Shown: in pieces, positions 1 to 9,384 of the stretch
Layout: the number at the start of each line of letters is the position of its first letter
Position numbering within the stretch: position 1 is the first letter of the stretch
Source: Enterococcus larvae
GTDB lineage: Bacteria > Bacillota > Bacilli > Lactobacillales > Enterococcaceae
Direction: 5' to 3'
NCBI RefSeq assembly: GCF_017830045.1
Contig: NZ_JAEDXU010000005.1
Span: forward strand, 62,001-126,000
DNA length: 64,000 nucleotides
Translations under genes and position numbers: made by a program
The notes under the pieces: model-generated
The model's input: the letters and a program-made list of their open reading frames with translations, nothing else
The model's database searches: none
What the model was told of the DNA's origin: nothing

Positions 1-1
1 A

Positions 2-775
2 CCTTCAAGAAAAAAAACAGGGATAAAGAAAGGCAACCCCTCTGGTACAAACTCTTTCAAAAACAGAAGTGCCGAAAAAAATATGTCTGGTGAACAAAAA
101 AAGAATAACGGTAAAAACAGACAGAGAGCGGCTCGTCAAGAAAAATCGATGAAGGATATCCAAAGCCGTAAGAAGAAATCGTCAAAGTTACAGGGAAAGA
201 GAAAAGTAGCGACAGGCAAAAAGAAACAACGTGTTTTTCGCAATGTAAAAGCAAGAATTTTTGAGCTGGGGGTAATTGTTTTATCTACAGCTCTTATTTT
301 TCTTATTGTCAGTTCGATTTTCTTAAAAACAGCAAAAGTATCAGGTTTCAGTATGCTGCCTACTATACGTGCTGAAAATACTGTATTGGTCAAAAAAACA
401 AAAACATTCCATCGGTTTGATCTTGTCTTGTTTAAGCGAGGGGAGATTGAAGAGGTACGCCGAGTTATTGGATTACCTGGGGAACAGATCACATATTCAG
501 AAGATTTCCTATATGTTGATGGAGAGCCGATCGATGAAAAATTTATCATCGATGAAATCAATGAAGCGCAAAAGAATGGTGGTCAGTACACAGAAGATTT
601 CCAACTACAGGATATAAGTAGTGAGACGGTCATACCGAAAAATCATTATCTGGTTTTAGGCGATAATCGGGATTATGGGTATGATAGTCGGGATTATGGA
701 CTGATCGATAGTCGACAGATAATTGGTATTGTAACTATGCGATTATTGCCTCTGAATGATTTAACAGCGTTCTAA
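2..775 (+). CDS. Signal peptidase I-like protein, probably inactive (5' partial)
   Basis: S26 signal peptidase fold. Counting from the in-frame ATG at 83, there is a long Lys/Arg-rich cytoplasmic tail (residues 1-58), one TM segment (about 60-82), the serine box GFSMLPT (Ser90) and the C-terminal GDNRDYGYDSRDYG box. The box that normally reads KRVIGxPGD, with the catalytic Lys, reads RRVIGLPGE here: residue 126 is Arg (codon cgc at 458-460). The frame is open to the window edge and the ATG at 83 has no ribosome site, so translation probably starts upstream of the window. A paralogue with both catalytic residues lies at 62428-63297. What is seen: Ser present, Lys missing. Inference: loss or change of peptidase activity, or a specialised role as in other degenerate SPase paralogues. 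Confidence 0.85.
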   Translation, partial: PSRKKTGIKKGNPSGTNSFKNRSAEKNMSGEQKKNNGKNRQRAARQEKSMKDIQSRKKKSSKLQGKRKVATGKKKQRVFRNVKARIFELGVIVLSTALIFLIVSSIFLKTAKVSGFSMLPTIRAENTVLVKKTKTFHRFDLVLFKRGEIEEVRRVIGLPGEQITYSEDFLYVDGEPIDEKFIIDEINEAQKNGGQYTEDFQLQDISSETVIPKNHYLVLGDNRDYGYDSRDYGLIDSRQIIGIVTMRLLPLNDLTAF

Positions 776-861
776 ATCAAGAAAAGCGCTAAGAGCAATA
801 CAGTGCTTTTTAGCTACAATATAAGGTTCAATCATTGATTATCAATCGAGTGATCAAAAAC

Positions 862-896
862 AAAAAGCCTCTCCTGCTGGAGGGCCTTTTTGTTTT
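862..896 (+). terminator. Rho-independent terminator after the signal peptidase-like gene
   Basis: Stem 862-874 pairs with 879-891 (one mismatch, one G-U) around a 4-nt loop and runs into a T-rich tail. A weaker hairpin at 782-810 lies just after the stop codon. Confidence 0.75.
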
Positions 897-1557
897 GAAA
901 AGAGTTTTGTGAGAAATTCTTTTCTAAGTCGTTAACAATAAGGATGTTGATTTGAACTCTCTTTGTACCGTTTTCTTACAAAAAATATGAAGTACGCCTA
1001 TTCTGAGATAATTCGTATAACCACACCCTTTCAAAAAAATTATCACTAAAATGTATGTTCTTCCCCAAGAATTTTTTCTATGTGCATTGCAAAAAGTTGT
1101 GATGTGGATTGCAGATGATTTTAGTGATACTTAAATTATGTTAGGAAAAAGTGAGGATTTTTTTAATTTAATTTGTTTTTTATTGGAAATGAATGAGGAT
1201 AAATTATGACTGTTATTTAAAAAATTAACAATCTTCATTCTAATAGCGTCAAGTCGATTTTATTCTGACATTAGGATTTTATCTAATTTTAGATAAGAAA
1301 TCAGATTTATATTGAAATTTCTTTTTGAAATGTGAAAAATCCTAATTTTTGACCACTTTTTCTCTAAGGATTATACTCAAATCAATAAAACATATAGTAG
1401 GAATTTCTCTTCAATTCGATTTGAGCTGAAAAGAGAAAATAAGTAGTTTTTTTCAGTGCTTTGTGAAAAAGCTGATTCTAAATTAACTAATAATTTTGCT
1501 ATAGTTTAAAGCGAAGAAAGATTTGATTTGAAAAAAATCTCAAAAAATAAAAATTAA
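897..1557. other. AT-rich intergenic stretch, no gene seen
   Basis: About 660 bases with no ORF of credible size or coding character on either strand. It probably contains the promoter of the M20 peptidase gene; a TATAGT at 1500-1505 is a possible -10 but no good -35 was seen. No repeat or stable hairpin was recognised. Confidence 0.5.
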
Positions 1558-1571
1558 TAGGAGTGATTGGA

Positions 1572-2699
1572 ATGAGTAAAGCTAGATTAGTCAAAACGTT
1601 TGAGGAATTGGTAACCATTGATTCGGTTTCAGGTAATGAGGAAAAAATTCATGCGCTGCTAAAGGAAAAATTTCTCTCTTTTGGAATGGACATCAAAGAA
1701 GATCAGAGTATGGAGACCACAGGGTTAGGAGCGAATAACTTGATTGCGACGCTCAAGGGAGACAGTGAGAAAGAACCGTTGATGTTTTCATCACATACAG
1801 ATACTGTGACTCCGGGGAATGGTATTCAAGTGATAGAGAAGGATGGAATTCTCTATTCTAAAGGTGAAACAATTTTAGGTGCTGATGATAAGGCTGGAAT
1901 TGCGATCATGATTGAAGCAATTCAAAGGATTAAGGAAGACTCGATTGATACAGGCAATTTAGAATTCGTTTTATCTCCAGGTGAAGAAATTGGTTTGATT
2001 GGTTCCTCTGCATTGGATATGAGCACGATAGAAGCGTCAATGGGTTATGTTCTCGATAGCGGCGGTTCAGTAGGGAGAGTGACTATTGCAAGCCCAACGC
2101 TGTTCATGTATGACGTTTCGATAACCGGGAAGGCGGCACATGCCGGACTTGAGCCGGAGAAAGGAGTATCAGCTGTTGCGATTTTATCTGATGCGTTAAA
2201 GAAAATAAAAATGGGCAGGATCGATGAACGGACAACAGCAAATATAGGTGTTATCCAAGGAGGAGAGGCGACGAATATCGTAATGGACTCACTTTTAGTG
2301 AAGGGGGAAGTTCGGGCAATTGATCCGGCGAAGGCGGATACCTTGATTGCAGAAATGGTTGCAGCATTTGAAGAAGCAGCTTCGCTTCATGGAGGAGAGG
2401 TAACGATTGATATCAGAAAAATGGCTACAGGCTTTGATGTCAGTGATGATGAGCAGGTGATGACATTACTTTTATCAGCAGGGGAACAGCTAGGGTATGA
2501 GATCATCCGAGAAACAAGCGGAGGAGGAAGTGATGCCAATGTCTTTAATGAAAAAGGCAAACGAGTAGTCAATCTATCCGTAGGTTATGAAAAAATTCAC
2601 ACCACAGAAGAATATATTCCCGTTGAAGAGATGGAAAAGGCAGTTCTGCTGGTTATTGAGCTGGCTAAGAATTCTCCGAGGAGAACAGAGGTGCAGTAA
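1572..2699 (+). CDS. M20 family metallopeptidase (peptidase T-like)
   Basis: Cytoplasmic zinc-dependent exopeptidase of the M20 clan, close to the peptidase T-like proteins of Firmicutes. Visible metal and catalytic motifs: SSHTDTV (His75, Asp77), GADDKAG (Asp105), SPGEEIG (catalytic and metal Glu138/139), a lid-domain His in GKAAHAG, and a C-terminal IHTTEE histidine. At 375 aa the length fits the family. I chose the ATG at 1572 because AGGAG at 1559-1563 sits 8 nt before it; a GTG at 1563 overlaps that site and is unlikely. The stop overlaps the next start (TAATG), so it is translationally coupled to the YitT-family gene. Substrate unknown; small peptides are the family norm. Confidence 0.9.
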   Translation: MSKARLVKTFEELVTIDSVSGNEEKIHALLKEKFLSFGMDIKEDQSMETTGLGANNLIATLKGDSEKEPLMFSSHTDTVTPGNGIQVIEKDGILYSKGETILGADDKAGIAIMIEAIQRIKEDSIDTGNLEFVLSPGEEIGLIGSSALDMSTIEASMGYVLDSGGSVGRVTIASPTLFMYDVSITGKAAHAGLEPEKGVSAVAILSDALKKIKMGRIDERTTANIGVIQGGEATNIVMDSLLVKGEVRAIDPAKADTLIAEMVAAFEEAASLHGGEVTIDIRKMATGFDVSDDEQVMTLLLSAGEQLGYEIIRETSGGGSDANVFNEKGKRVVNLSVGYEKIHTTEEYIPVEEMEKAVLLVIELAKNSPRRTEVQ

Positions 2700-3538
2700 T
2701 GAAGAAGCAAGGGATGCAAATTTTAAAAATAACTGCCGCAGTTTTACTGCTGGCGATCAGTATCAATATGTTTTTAGGGCCGCATCATATTGCGGCAGGC
2801 GGCGTAAGCGGAATTGGGATTTTACTAGAGTACATGCTGGGAATCGACAGAGCCTGGGTTGTTATGGGATTCAATGTTGTTCTATTGGTTCTAGCGGCGA
2901 TTTTCTTAGGGAAAAAGATCTTTTTGAATACGTTGTTCGGCAGTATCCTTTTCCCTATCTGCTTACATCTGGTTCCAGAAGTCACATTGACAACGGATCG
3001 TTTATTATCGGTGGTCTTTGGAAGTGTCATTTTTGCAGTCGGCGTAGCACTTTTATATAAAATACAAGCTTCAAGCGGCGGAACAACGATCCCACCGCTG
3101 ATTTTTGAAAAATACTTTGGACTGAATACTTCTATGGGGCTCTTTTTAACCGATGTTGTGATCGTCTTTATGAGTCTGTATGTTTTTGGCTTTGAAGAGT
3201 TTCTGTTTGCCATACTATCTATCGGAATCACCTCAGCAGTTATGACGTATATTGAGACTGGGCTGAAACGAAGAAAGGCCATCATGATCATCAGTCAGAC
3301 ACATACAACTGAGATGAGAACACAGTTGCAAGATGAGATGAATCGCGGCATGACGCTCTTTGATATTCGTGGTGGAAAAGATGAGCAGGGACGGGAAATG
3401 ATTTTGATCGTTGTTGCTGATCAGGAGTATCCTCGAGTGAAAAAAGTTATTGATCAGATCGATCCTGAAAGCTTCGTGATCACCTATAATGTTGCAGAAG
3501 TTCATGGCTTAGGCTTTACGTATCATCCAATACAATGA
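2699..3538 (+). CDS. YitT family membrane protein (DUF161/DUF2179)
   Basis: Polytopic membrane protein of 279 aa with about five TM helices in residues 8-190 (including the GPHHIAAGGVSGIGI signature), then a cytoplasmic DUF2179-type domain (RRKAIMIISQ to the C-terminus). YitT proteins are common in Firmicutes and poorly understood; a transport role is suspected but not established. It overlaps the peptidase gene by one base and is followed 20 nt later by another membrane protein, giving a three-gene operon. Identification rests on overall topology and the glycine-rich N-terminal signature. Confidence 0.85.
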   Translation: MKKQGMQILKITAAVLLLAISINMFLGPHHIAAGGVSGIGILLEYMLGIDRAWVVMGFNVVLLVLAAIFLGKKIFLNTLFGSILFPICLHLVPEVTLTTDRLLSVVFGSVIFAVGVALLYKIQASSGGTTIPPLIFEKYFGLNTSMGLFLTDVVIVFMSLYVFGFEEFLFAILSIGITSAVMTYIETGLKRRKAIMIISQTHTTEMRTQLQDEMNRGMTLFDIRGGKDEQGREMILIVVADQEYPRVKKVIDQIDPESFVITYNVAEVHGLGFTYHPIQ

Positions 3539-3558
3539 TGGGAATGGGGGAATAAAAA

Positions 3559-4764
3559 ATGGAACCAATATTAGCTTTTACAATTGTTATGTTGATTTGG
3601 ACTGTCGGAGAGTTGGTATCATCAAAAACAAAAGCACTGATTTCAATGATGCTTGTTGCATCCATGATTTTTCTTATCGGCTTCGCTGCAGACTGGCTGC
3701 CGCATGATCTTATTCAAAGCTCAGGATTATTGGGCATCGGAAATGCAGTAGTGGGAATCATTATCGTACATTTAGGAACGATGATGAGCTTTGAAGACCT
3801 GAAGGCGCAATGGCGGACGTTCGTCATCGGCTCGATTACTGTTGTTGTATTGACACTGGTGTTGATTTTTATCGGAGGGATCATCTTCGATCGAAACATT
3901 GCTGTTGCAGGAACTGCAGCAATTACCGGAGGCACGTTGTCAATATTGATGGTACAAGATAAGGTTGCTGAAATCATGGGAGCAGGCGGAGATTTGGGCT
4001 TGTTGACAGGTTACTTACTAGCGGTTTTCCCTTTATTGATACTCAACCTGAAGAATCTTGTCGGATTTTTAGTAACAGCGAATATCTTGAAGAAAGAAGC
4101 TACTCGGGTACGGGGAGAATATAGAAAAGGCAATTTGACCTTCTATGAAAATGAAGTAAAGGAAAATGTTGAAGAGGCAAAAGAAAGCATTCTTCCAGCG
4201 TTTTTACAGACAGCTTATGGAACCTTGTTCCTTTTAGGAGCAACAGTCTATGTCTCTCGTCTCTTAAGTGATTTGAGTAATGGCTATGTCAATACATTTG
4301 TAATTGCTTTGCTTCTAGGGATCATCTTGAGACATTTCAAGATTTTAAAACCAAATGCCTTGTCATCTACAGACTCTTTTGGACTACTGATGATTTCAAT
4401 CATGGTCATCGCCTTTGGACCTTTAGCAGATATTGTGCCAGCTGATTTATTGAAGCTGATAGGACCGATTGCGTTCTATCTCGTTGCAGGAGTGCTGGTC
4501 ATCTTTATCGCTTCTTACTTTCTTGGAAAAGCAGTGGGCTATTCTGGACCATTGTCCATCGCAGTTGGGATGACAACACTATTTGGCTTCCCAGGAACAA
4601 TGGTGTTGACAAAGGAGGCCGCCGCCGCTGTAGGAGAATCAGAAGAGGAGATTGCTGTAATTGAACAGAACCTCCTGCCAATCATGGTCACAGCCGGATT
4701 TTCAACGATAACAATAACCTCTGTACTTACCGGTGGATTGATTGTTGGGTTGATGATTGGTTAA
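3559..4764 (+). CDS. Multi-pass membrane protein, putative permease
   Basis: 401 aa with roughly ten or more hydrophobic helices, a charged cytoplasmic loop near residues 175-215 (KKEATRVRGEYRKG...EEAKES), and glycine-rich re-entrant-looking stretches (GTAAITGGTLSI, AVGMTTLFGFPGTM). The layout recalls sodium-coupled carboxylate or glutamate carriers, but I cannot assign a family with confidence. It starts at an ATG 20 nt after the YitT gene with GGAATGGGGG as ribosome site. Context with a peptidase suggests uptake or export of small amino compounds; this is inference only. Confidence 0.75.
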   Translation: MEPILAFTIVMLIWTVGELVSSKTKALISMMLVASMIFLIGFAADWLPHDLIQSSGLLGIGNAVVGIIIVHLGTMMSFEDLKAQWRTFVIGSITVVVLTLVLIFIGGIIFDRNIAVAGTAAITGGTLSILMVQDKVAEIMGAGGDLGLLTGYLLAVFPLLILNLKNLVGFLVTANILKKEATRVRGEYRKGNLTFYENEVKENVEEAKESILPAFLQTAYGTLFLLGATVYVSRLLSDLSNGYVNTFVIALLLGIILRHFKILKPNALSSTDSFGLLMISIMVIAFGPLADIVPADLLKLIGPIAFYLVAGVLVIFIASYFLGKAVGYSGPLSIAVGMTTLFGFPGTMVLTKEAAAAVGESEEEIAVIEQNLLPIMVTAGFSTITITSVLTGGLIVGLMIG

Positions 4765-4790
4765 AACAGGCAATAAGAAAACGGGGATAG

Positions 4791-4824
4791 TGAGGGGCAG
4801 AAGCCCTGTCTCTCATTATTCTTT
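4791..4824 (+). terminator. Probable terminator after the permease gene
   Basis: Ten-pair stem 4791-4800/4806-4815 with two G-U pairs and a 5-nt loop, followed by the T-rich TTATTCTTTATG. It separates the peptidase-YitT-permease operon from the alarmone synthetase gene. Confidence 0.5.
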
Positions 4825-4841
4825 ATGTAAAAACAGCAGTA

Positions 4842-5522
4842 ATGAACGATTTGAACTGTCGGTTGATGGAAAGGATGAAACGAATGAAGCATCTACTACC
4901 CCAATATCAAATGGAAATTCAGAATGCTCAATTTTTCTTTGAATGTGTCATGAAGGAATGTGAGACAAAGTTTAGTGTGCTACTCTCAGAGCTATCCTTA
5001 AGAAATGAACGGACAGCGATACAACGAATCAGCTCCAGAGTGAAAAGCAATCATTCAATATATGAAAAATGCCGCAAAAAAAATATTCCTGTAGTTGCTG
5101 ACACTATTTTAAAAGAGATTTTCGATGGTGCCGGAGTTAGGATCATTTGTTCCTATATCGATGATGTTTATCGAGTAAGAGAGATGTTTTTAGGACAGGA
5201 TGATGTAGTGCTCCTCAAAGAAAAAAATTATATCGAAGCGCCGAAAGAAAACGGGTATAGAAGTCTTCATTTAGTCGTACAAATCCCAGTATTTTTATCC
5301 AATATGAAAGAAAATGTCAATGTAGAAGTCCAAATACGTACAGCAGCAATGGATTTTTGGGCAAATCTTGAACATGAGTTGAAATATAAAAATGAATATA
5401 AGGATCGTAAACTGATAAATGAATTGAAGCAATGCTCTGAGAAAGCCCATTTGCTTGATAAGGAGATGCTGCTTTTAAGAGAGAAAATCATGCAGTTCAA
5501 TCATTCATCTTTATCTGGTTGA
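4842..5522 (+). CDS. Small alarmone synthetase, RelA/SpoT-like GTP pyrophosphokinase
   Basis: Single synthetase-domain protein (up to 226 aa) lacking the hydrolase, TGS and ACT regions of long RSH enzymes. Synthetase motifs are intact: RISSRVKSNHSIYEK, the FDGAGVRIICSYIDDVY core, KNYIEAPKENGYRSLHLVV and VEVQIRTAAMDFWANLEHELKYK. It would transfer pyrophosphate from ATP to GTP or GDP. The ATG at 4842 has no ribosome site; the in-frame ATG at 4884 is preceded by GGAAAGGA at 8 nt, gives 212 aa, the usual size for RelQ/YjbM, and is probably the true start. The end overlaps the ribosome site of the SepM-like gene. The family assignment is secure; RelQ versus another subclass is not. Confidence 0.9.
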   Translation: MNDLNCRLMERMKRMKHLLPQYQMEIQNAQFFFECVMKECETKFSVLLSELSLRNERTAIQRISSRVKSNHSIYEKCRKKNIPVVADTILKEIFDGAGVRIICSYIDDVYRVREMFLGQDDVVLLKEKNYIEAPKENGYRSLHLVVQIPVFLSNMKENVNVEVQIRTAAMDFWANLEHELKYKNEYKDRKLINELKQCSEKAHLLDKEMLLLREKIMQFNHSSLSG

Positions 5523-5533
5523 GGGGTGGAGAC

Positions 5534-6532
5534 ATGCGAGTACATAAGAAATTTTTAGTGATGCTGATCATAGGTCTGACAGCAATATATTTTGTGTTTT
5601 TTTTCAAGATACCTAACAGGTATATCTTGAAGCCGGGACCATTAGGTGATGCAGTTCAAATGGTATCCGTGAAACATGAATCAGAAGAAATCAATGGTAA
5701 AATCTATGTCACGACTGTCAGTAGAAGACCGGCGACCTTAGCGAGCTATCTAGCTGCATTGGCTTCCTACTATTCCGACGTGAAGACAGATTACACGAAT
5801 CAAGGAATCATGGGGAAAGATAATCGAGATATCCAACAGGCCTTCATGGCCAACTCCCGGCAAGCAGCAATCGTAGAAGCTTATCGAGCCGCTAAAATAG
5901 AAAATGAGTTAACGATCAAAGGTGTGAGGATCATGGCTGTTAATCGTGACGTGTCGAATTTGGATGAACTTCGAGTCAACGATATTTTGACAGCAGTGAA
6001 TGAAGAGCCGGTGACACAAGAGATGCTGTCGACATTGACAGATACACTTAAAGCAAATACAACAAGCCTAACCGTTATCAGAAATGGAGAAACTCAGGAC
6101 TTATCTATAGATAAAATCTCATTTGATGGCTATTTATTAAATGGCGTGCTGGCAATTGAAGAAAAAACACCGACAGTAACGATTGACTCGAAAGGCTTTG
6201 GAGGCCCATCTGGTGGAGCTATGCTGACATTGAGTATCTATCAGCAAATAACCGGGCAGGATTTGCTGAATGGACGAACAATCGCAGGAACAGGAACAAT
6301 CGAGTCCGCTGGTGGAGTAGGACAGGTTGGTGGTATTTCACAAAAGGTTGCCGCTGCACATTCTGCCGGTGCAGAACTATTTTTCGTACCTGATCTGGCA
6401 GAGCTGGATCTGACGACTACGTCAAACTATGCTGAAGCTGTTAGGACTAGAGACTTTTTACAGTCAGATATGGAGATCATTCCCGTAAATAATATACAGG
6501 ACATCATTCGTTACTTAGAAACGACAATATAG
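5534..6532 (+). CDS. SepM-like PDZ-Lon membrane serine protease
   Basis: S16 (Lon-type) protease with one N-terminal membrane anchor (residues 6-24), a PDZ-like segment (about 125-185, LDELRVNDILTAVNEEPV) and a Lon catalytic domain with a Ser-Lys dyad: GGPSGGAM (Ser226) and ISQKVAAAHSAGA (Lys271). Streptococcal SepM of this architecture trims secreted signalling peptides; enterococcal substrates are not known from this sequence. The ATG at 5534 is taken because GGGGTGG lies just upstream; the TTG at 5519 is unlikely. At 332 aa it matches the family. Confidence 0.88.
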   Translation: MRVHKKFLVMLIIGLTAIYFVFFFKIPNRYILKPGPLGDAVQMVSVKHESEEINGKIYVTTVSRRPATLASYLAALASYYSDVKTDYTNQGIMGKDNRDIQQAFMANSRQAAIVEAYRAAKIENELTIKGVRIMAVNRDVSNLDELRVNDILTAVNEEPVTQEMLSTLTDTLKANTTSLTVIRNGETQDLSIDKISFDGYLLNGVLAIEEKTPTVTIDSKGFGGPSGGAMLTLSIYQQITGQDLLNGRTIAGTGTIESAGGVGQVGGISQKVAAAHSAGAELFFVPDLAELDLTTTSNYAEAVRTRDFLQSDMEIIPVNNIQDIIRYLETTI

Positions 6533-6587
6533 AAAGTGATTTATCAAGAAGTGAAAGACAAGGCCGCTTATGATTGGAGGAGTTCGT

Positions 6588-8117
6588 GTGAAAAACAAAT
6601 TGCAGCGTTATAAAGTACTGCTTATTCTACTGATTTTTAGTGTGATTTTACTAGCAGTATCCGTCAGTAGATTCAGCTATATTTTTGGTGCACTTGAGCT
6701 TTTGGCGATTGTTCTTTGCGGATACTTAGTATTTTTCGATCAAAGAGAAGCTTCTTCAAAATTTGCATGGATGCTGGCGCTGCTCTTTTTACCTCTGTTC
6801 GGAATCCTATTGTATTTTCTGATAGGAAAAGAGCCTCATCAACGTAAGTTGCCGAAGCACCAAGTGGAAAGTGAAAAAAAACTGCAGGGTTTTGTTTCCA
6901 ACTTGCTGTTGGAGCATCCTGAGGCGATTCATAAGAAACACGATTTGTCACGGGAAATCTATCATCTCTCATCGAAGCATCCAACCACTGCCAATCATGT
7001 GAAGGTATTGAATAAAGGGAAAGAAGCTTTTGAGCTATTGCTTGAGGACATAGAGAACGCCAAGGATCATGTACATGTTTTCTTCTTTATCATCAAGGGA
7101 GATGAGGCGGGGACCGAATTGACACACGCCTTAATGAAAAAGGCGAGTCAAGGAGTCAAGGTTCGTTTTATGTATGATAGTCTGGGTTCCATTGCTTTTC
7201 CTAATCAACTGCTGAATGACATGCGGGACAAAGGGGTGGAAGTAAGGACATACGATCTCTTGAATTCGCCTTTGTTAAGTAATAAAGCAAATTGGCGCAA
7301 TCACAGGAAGATGGTGATCGTCGATGGTCAAGTTGCTCATGTTGGCGGAATGAATATAGGAAACGAATACAGAGGGCAAGGAAAAAAATTCAAGTATTGG
7401 CGGGATACTAATATACGGCTTATGGGACCAGCAGTGATCGAGGTGCAGGAATGCTTTATCTATGACTGGCTGTTCCTTGACAAAAATCATGATACGCTGA
7501 CCCAGTTCATCGGGAATAAGGAACGCTACTTCCCATTGACGACCATCAAGGAATCGCTGGATTCAGAGGTTGTTCAGGTTTTGTATGGAGGTCCCTACGA
7601 TGAGGAACGAACCATCAAGGATTCCTTTGTTGATCTAATTGGTAAAGCAACCCAGTCAATCAAGATTGCTATGCCGTACTTTATCCCAGATGAGGAAACC
7701 TTAGGTGCATTAAGACGAGCATCTCGTTGTGGGATCAAGGTGCAGTTGATCATTCCCGGAAAAGGAGATAGAGGTATTTCCTATTATGGGACGAATTCCT
7801 TTATTGATGAGTTGCTTTCTGCCGGAATCGAGGTCTATGCTTATGATCGATCCTCTTTTATTCACTGTAAATGTATGATCGTTGATGAGCACATAGCAAC
7901 AGTTGGATCGACCAATTTTGATATCCGCAGCTTTTACCTGAATCATGAGCTGTCACTATTTATCTATGGTCCTTCTCCAGCTGTCGAAACTTTAGCACAA
8001 CAGTTCGCTGCTGATTTAGAAAATGCTCATAGGATTGATGAAGTAATGCAGAATGAGCGGACCCTTTTAGAGAAGTTCAAGGAAAAAATCAGTGCTCTGT
8101 TTGTCCCAATTCTGTAA
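6588..8117 (+). CDS. cls: Cardiolipin synthase
   Basis: Phospholipase D superfamily enzyme that condenses two phosphatidylglycerol molecules to cardiolipin at the membrane. It has two N-terminal TM segments (about 8-28 and 33-58), then two HKD motifs: HRKMVIVDG from His239 and HCKCMIVDE from His426. At 509 aa it is typical of bacterial ClsA. The start is the GTG at 6588, five bases after GGAGGAG (6576-6582); the ATG at 6570 lies before that site and is rejected. Confidence 0.93.
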   Translation: MKNKLQRYKVLLILLIFSVILLAVSVSRFSYIFGALELLAIVLCGYLVFFDQREASSKFAWMLALLFLPLFGILLYFLIGKEPHQRKLPKHQVESEKKLQGFVSNLLLEHPEAIHKKHDLSREIYHLSSKHPTTANHVKVLNKGKEAFELLLEDIENAKDHVHVFFFIIKGDEAGTELTHALMKKASQGVKVRFMYDSLGSIAFPNQLLNDMRDKGVEVRTYDLLNSPLLSNKANWRNHRKMVIVDGQVAHVGGMNIGNEYRGQGKKFKYWRDTNIRLMGPAVIEVQECFIYDWLFLDKNHDTLTQFIGNKERYFPLTTIKESLDSEVVQVLYGGPYDEERTIKDSFVDLIGKATQSIKIAMPYFIPDEETLGALRRASRCGIKVQLIIPGKGDRGISYYGTNSFIDELLSAGIEVYAYDRSSFIHCKCMIVDEHIATVGSTNFDIRSFYLNHELSLFIYGPSPAVETLAQQFAADLENAHRIDEVMQNERTLLEKFKEKISALFVPIL

Positions 8118-8189
8118 AGTGGTTAATAAATTAATGGATGTTATGACCGTCAAACGTAGTCGATGTATTAAACGGAAGGGAGACTTATT

Positions 8190-9131
8190 ATGAACAAAAT
8201 TATAGTAATTGGCAATGGCGATGTCGGCTCAAGCTACAGCTTTGCTTTAATGGCACAGGGGTTAGGCAGCGATGTAGGGATTATTGATCTGGATTCGGAT
8301 AAAGTTGCCGGGGATGTTCAGGATCTGACTCATGGTTTAGCCTATGTTGGTCCGAAAAATATCTACTCTGCGGAGTATTCTGATTGCTTTCAAGCCGATT
8401 TAGTAGTGATTACAGCTGGTGCGGCTCAAAAAGAAAATGAGACAAGACTCGATTTGGTTAAGCGGAATGCCCGTATCATCAAGTCTATCGTTACATCAGT
8501 CATGGACAATGGCTTTGATGGTATATTCTTGATTGCCAGTAATCCTGTGGATGTCCTTACCCATTATGTAAAAGAGCTGACGGGGTTTCCTTCAAGGAAG
8601 GTGATTGGTTCAGGTACATCATTAGATAGCGCAAGGCTTAGAAGTGCAGTAGGCGAGAAGTTTCAGATAGACCCAAGAGATGTAAATATTTATATTCTGG
8701 GCGAGCATGGTGATACGCAGTTTCCTGTGTGGTCTCACGGAAATATCGGAGGGTTGAAGATCACAGAATGGCTGACTCAGCATCCCGAGTTTTCACAGGA
8801 GGATCTTCTTACCTTGTCGGAAAATGTAAAAAATGCAGCGTATGAAATCATCAACTACAAAGGCTCCACCCACTATGGCATTGCCATTGCTTTAGCACGA
8901 ATCACTCAAGCGATTTTGCAGGATGAAAATGCGGTGCTGCCGGTTTCTGTTCACTTAGAAGGGCAATACGAGAACAGCGATGTTTGTATTGGATCTAATG
9001 CGGTCTTGAATCGAGAGGGTGTTCGAGAAATTATTGAGATACCTCTTGATGAAGACGAGATGACAAAGATGCAGCACTCTATTCAGACTCTTAAGCAAAT
9101 GCAGCAAACAGTGCTGGAGGATGATTCCTAG
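8190..9131 (+). CDS. ldh: L-lactate dehydrogenase family protein
   Basis: NAD-dependent L-2-hydroxyacid dehydrogenase interconverting pyruvate and L-lactate (or a related 2-keto acid). It shows a Rossmann start IGNGDVGSSYSFAL, ASNPVDVLTHYV, GSGTSLDSARLR and the active-site GEHGDTQFPVWSH with His173. At 313 aa it is normal for LDH. AAQKENETRLDLVKRN replaces the usual substrate-loop APQKPGETR, so a 2-hydroxyisocaproate-type preference cannot be ruled out. Ribosome site GGAAGGGAG precedes the ATG. It is monocistronic, with a strong terminator after it. Confidence 0.88.
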   Translation: MNKIIVIGNGDVGSSYSFALMAQGLGSDVGIIDLDSDKVAGDVQDLTHGLAYVGPKNIYSAEYSDCFQADLVVITAGAAQKENETRLDLVKRNARIIKSIVTSVMDNGFDGIFLIASNPVDVLTHYVKELTGFPSRKVIGSGTSLDSARLRSAVGEKFQIDPRDVNIYILGEHGDTQFPVWSHGNIGGLKITEWLTQHPEFSQEDLLTLSENVKNAAYEIINYKGSTHYGIAIALARITQAILQDENAVLPVSVHLEGQYENSDVCIGSNAVLNREGVREIIEIPLDEDEMTKMQHSIQTLKQMQQTVLEDDS

Positions 9132-9200
9132 GATATGCTCCACCGGATGAAAGAAGCTGCTATCACGAAGAACAAGCTGAAAAACCATCTTCATTGAATA

Positions 9201-9251
9201 AAATACCTCTGCGGGACTCATTACAGAATGACTACCGCAGAGGTATTTTTT
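9201..9251 (+). terminator. Strong terminator after ldh
   Basis: Perfect 14-base arms (9201-9214 with 9235-9248), 20-nt loop, followed by T residues. Confidence 0.85.
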
Positions 9252-9384
9252 ATGGCAGCGGTCGGCTAATAAGTGCATGTCCGGCAAAGGTAGAAAATGA
9301 TGCTGCACTATTTTTTGTTCTTTTTCATAAGGTATAATAGAGGTATATGTTTTAGTTGGATGTGTGAAATAAAGGAGGATAAAA

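Noticed and set aside
2587-3060. 157-codon frame overlapping the M20 peptidase and YitT genes
   Set aside because: Alternative-frame shadow of two well-supported genes; Cys/Arg/Trp-rich text without family features.
4757-4942. 61-codon frame between the permease and synthetase genes
   Set aside because: It crosses a hairpin terminator and overlaps the synthetase start in another frame; no ribosome site.
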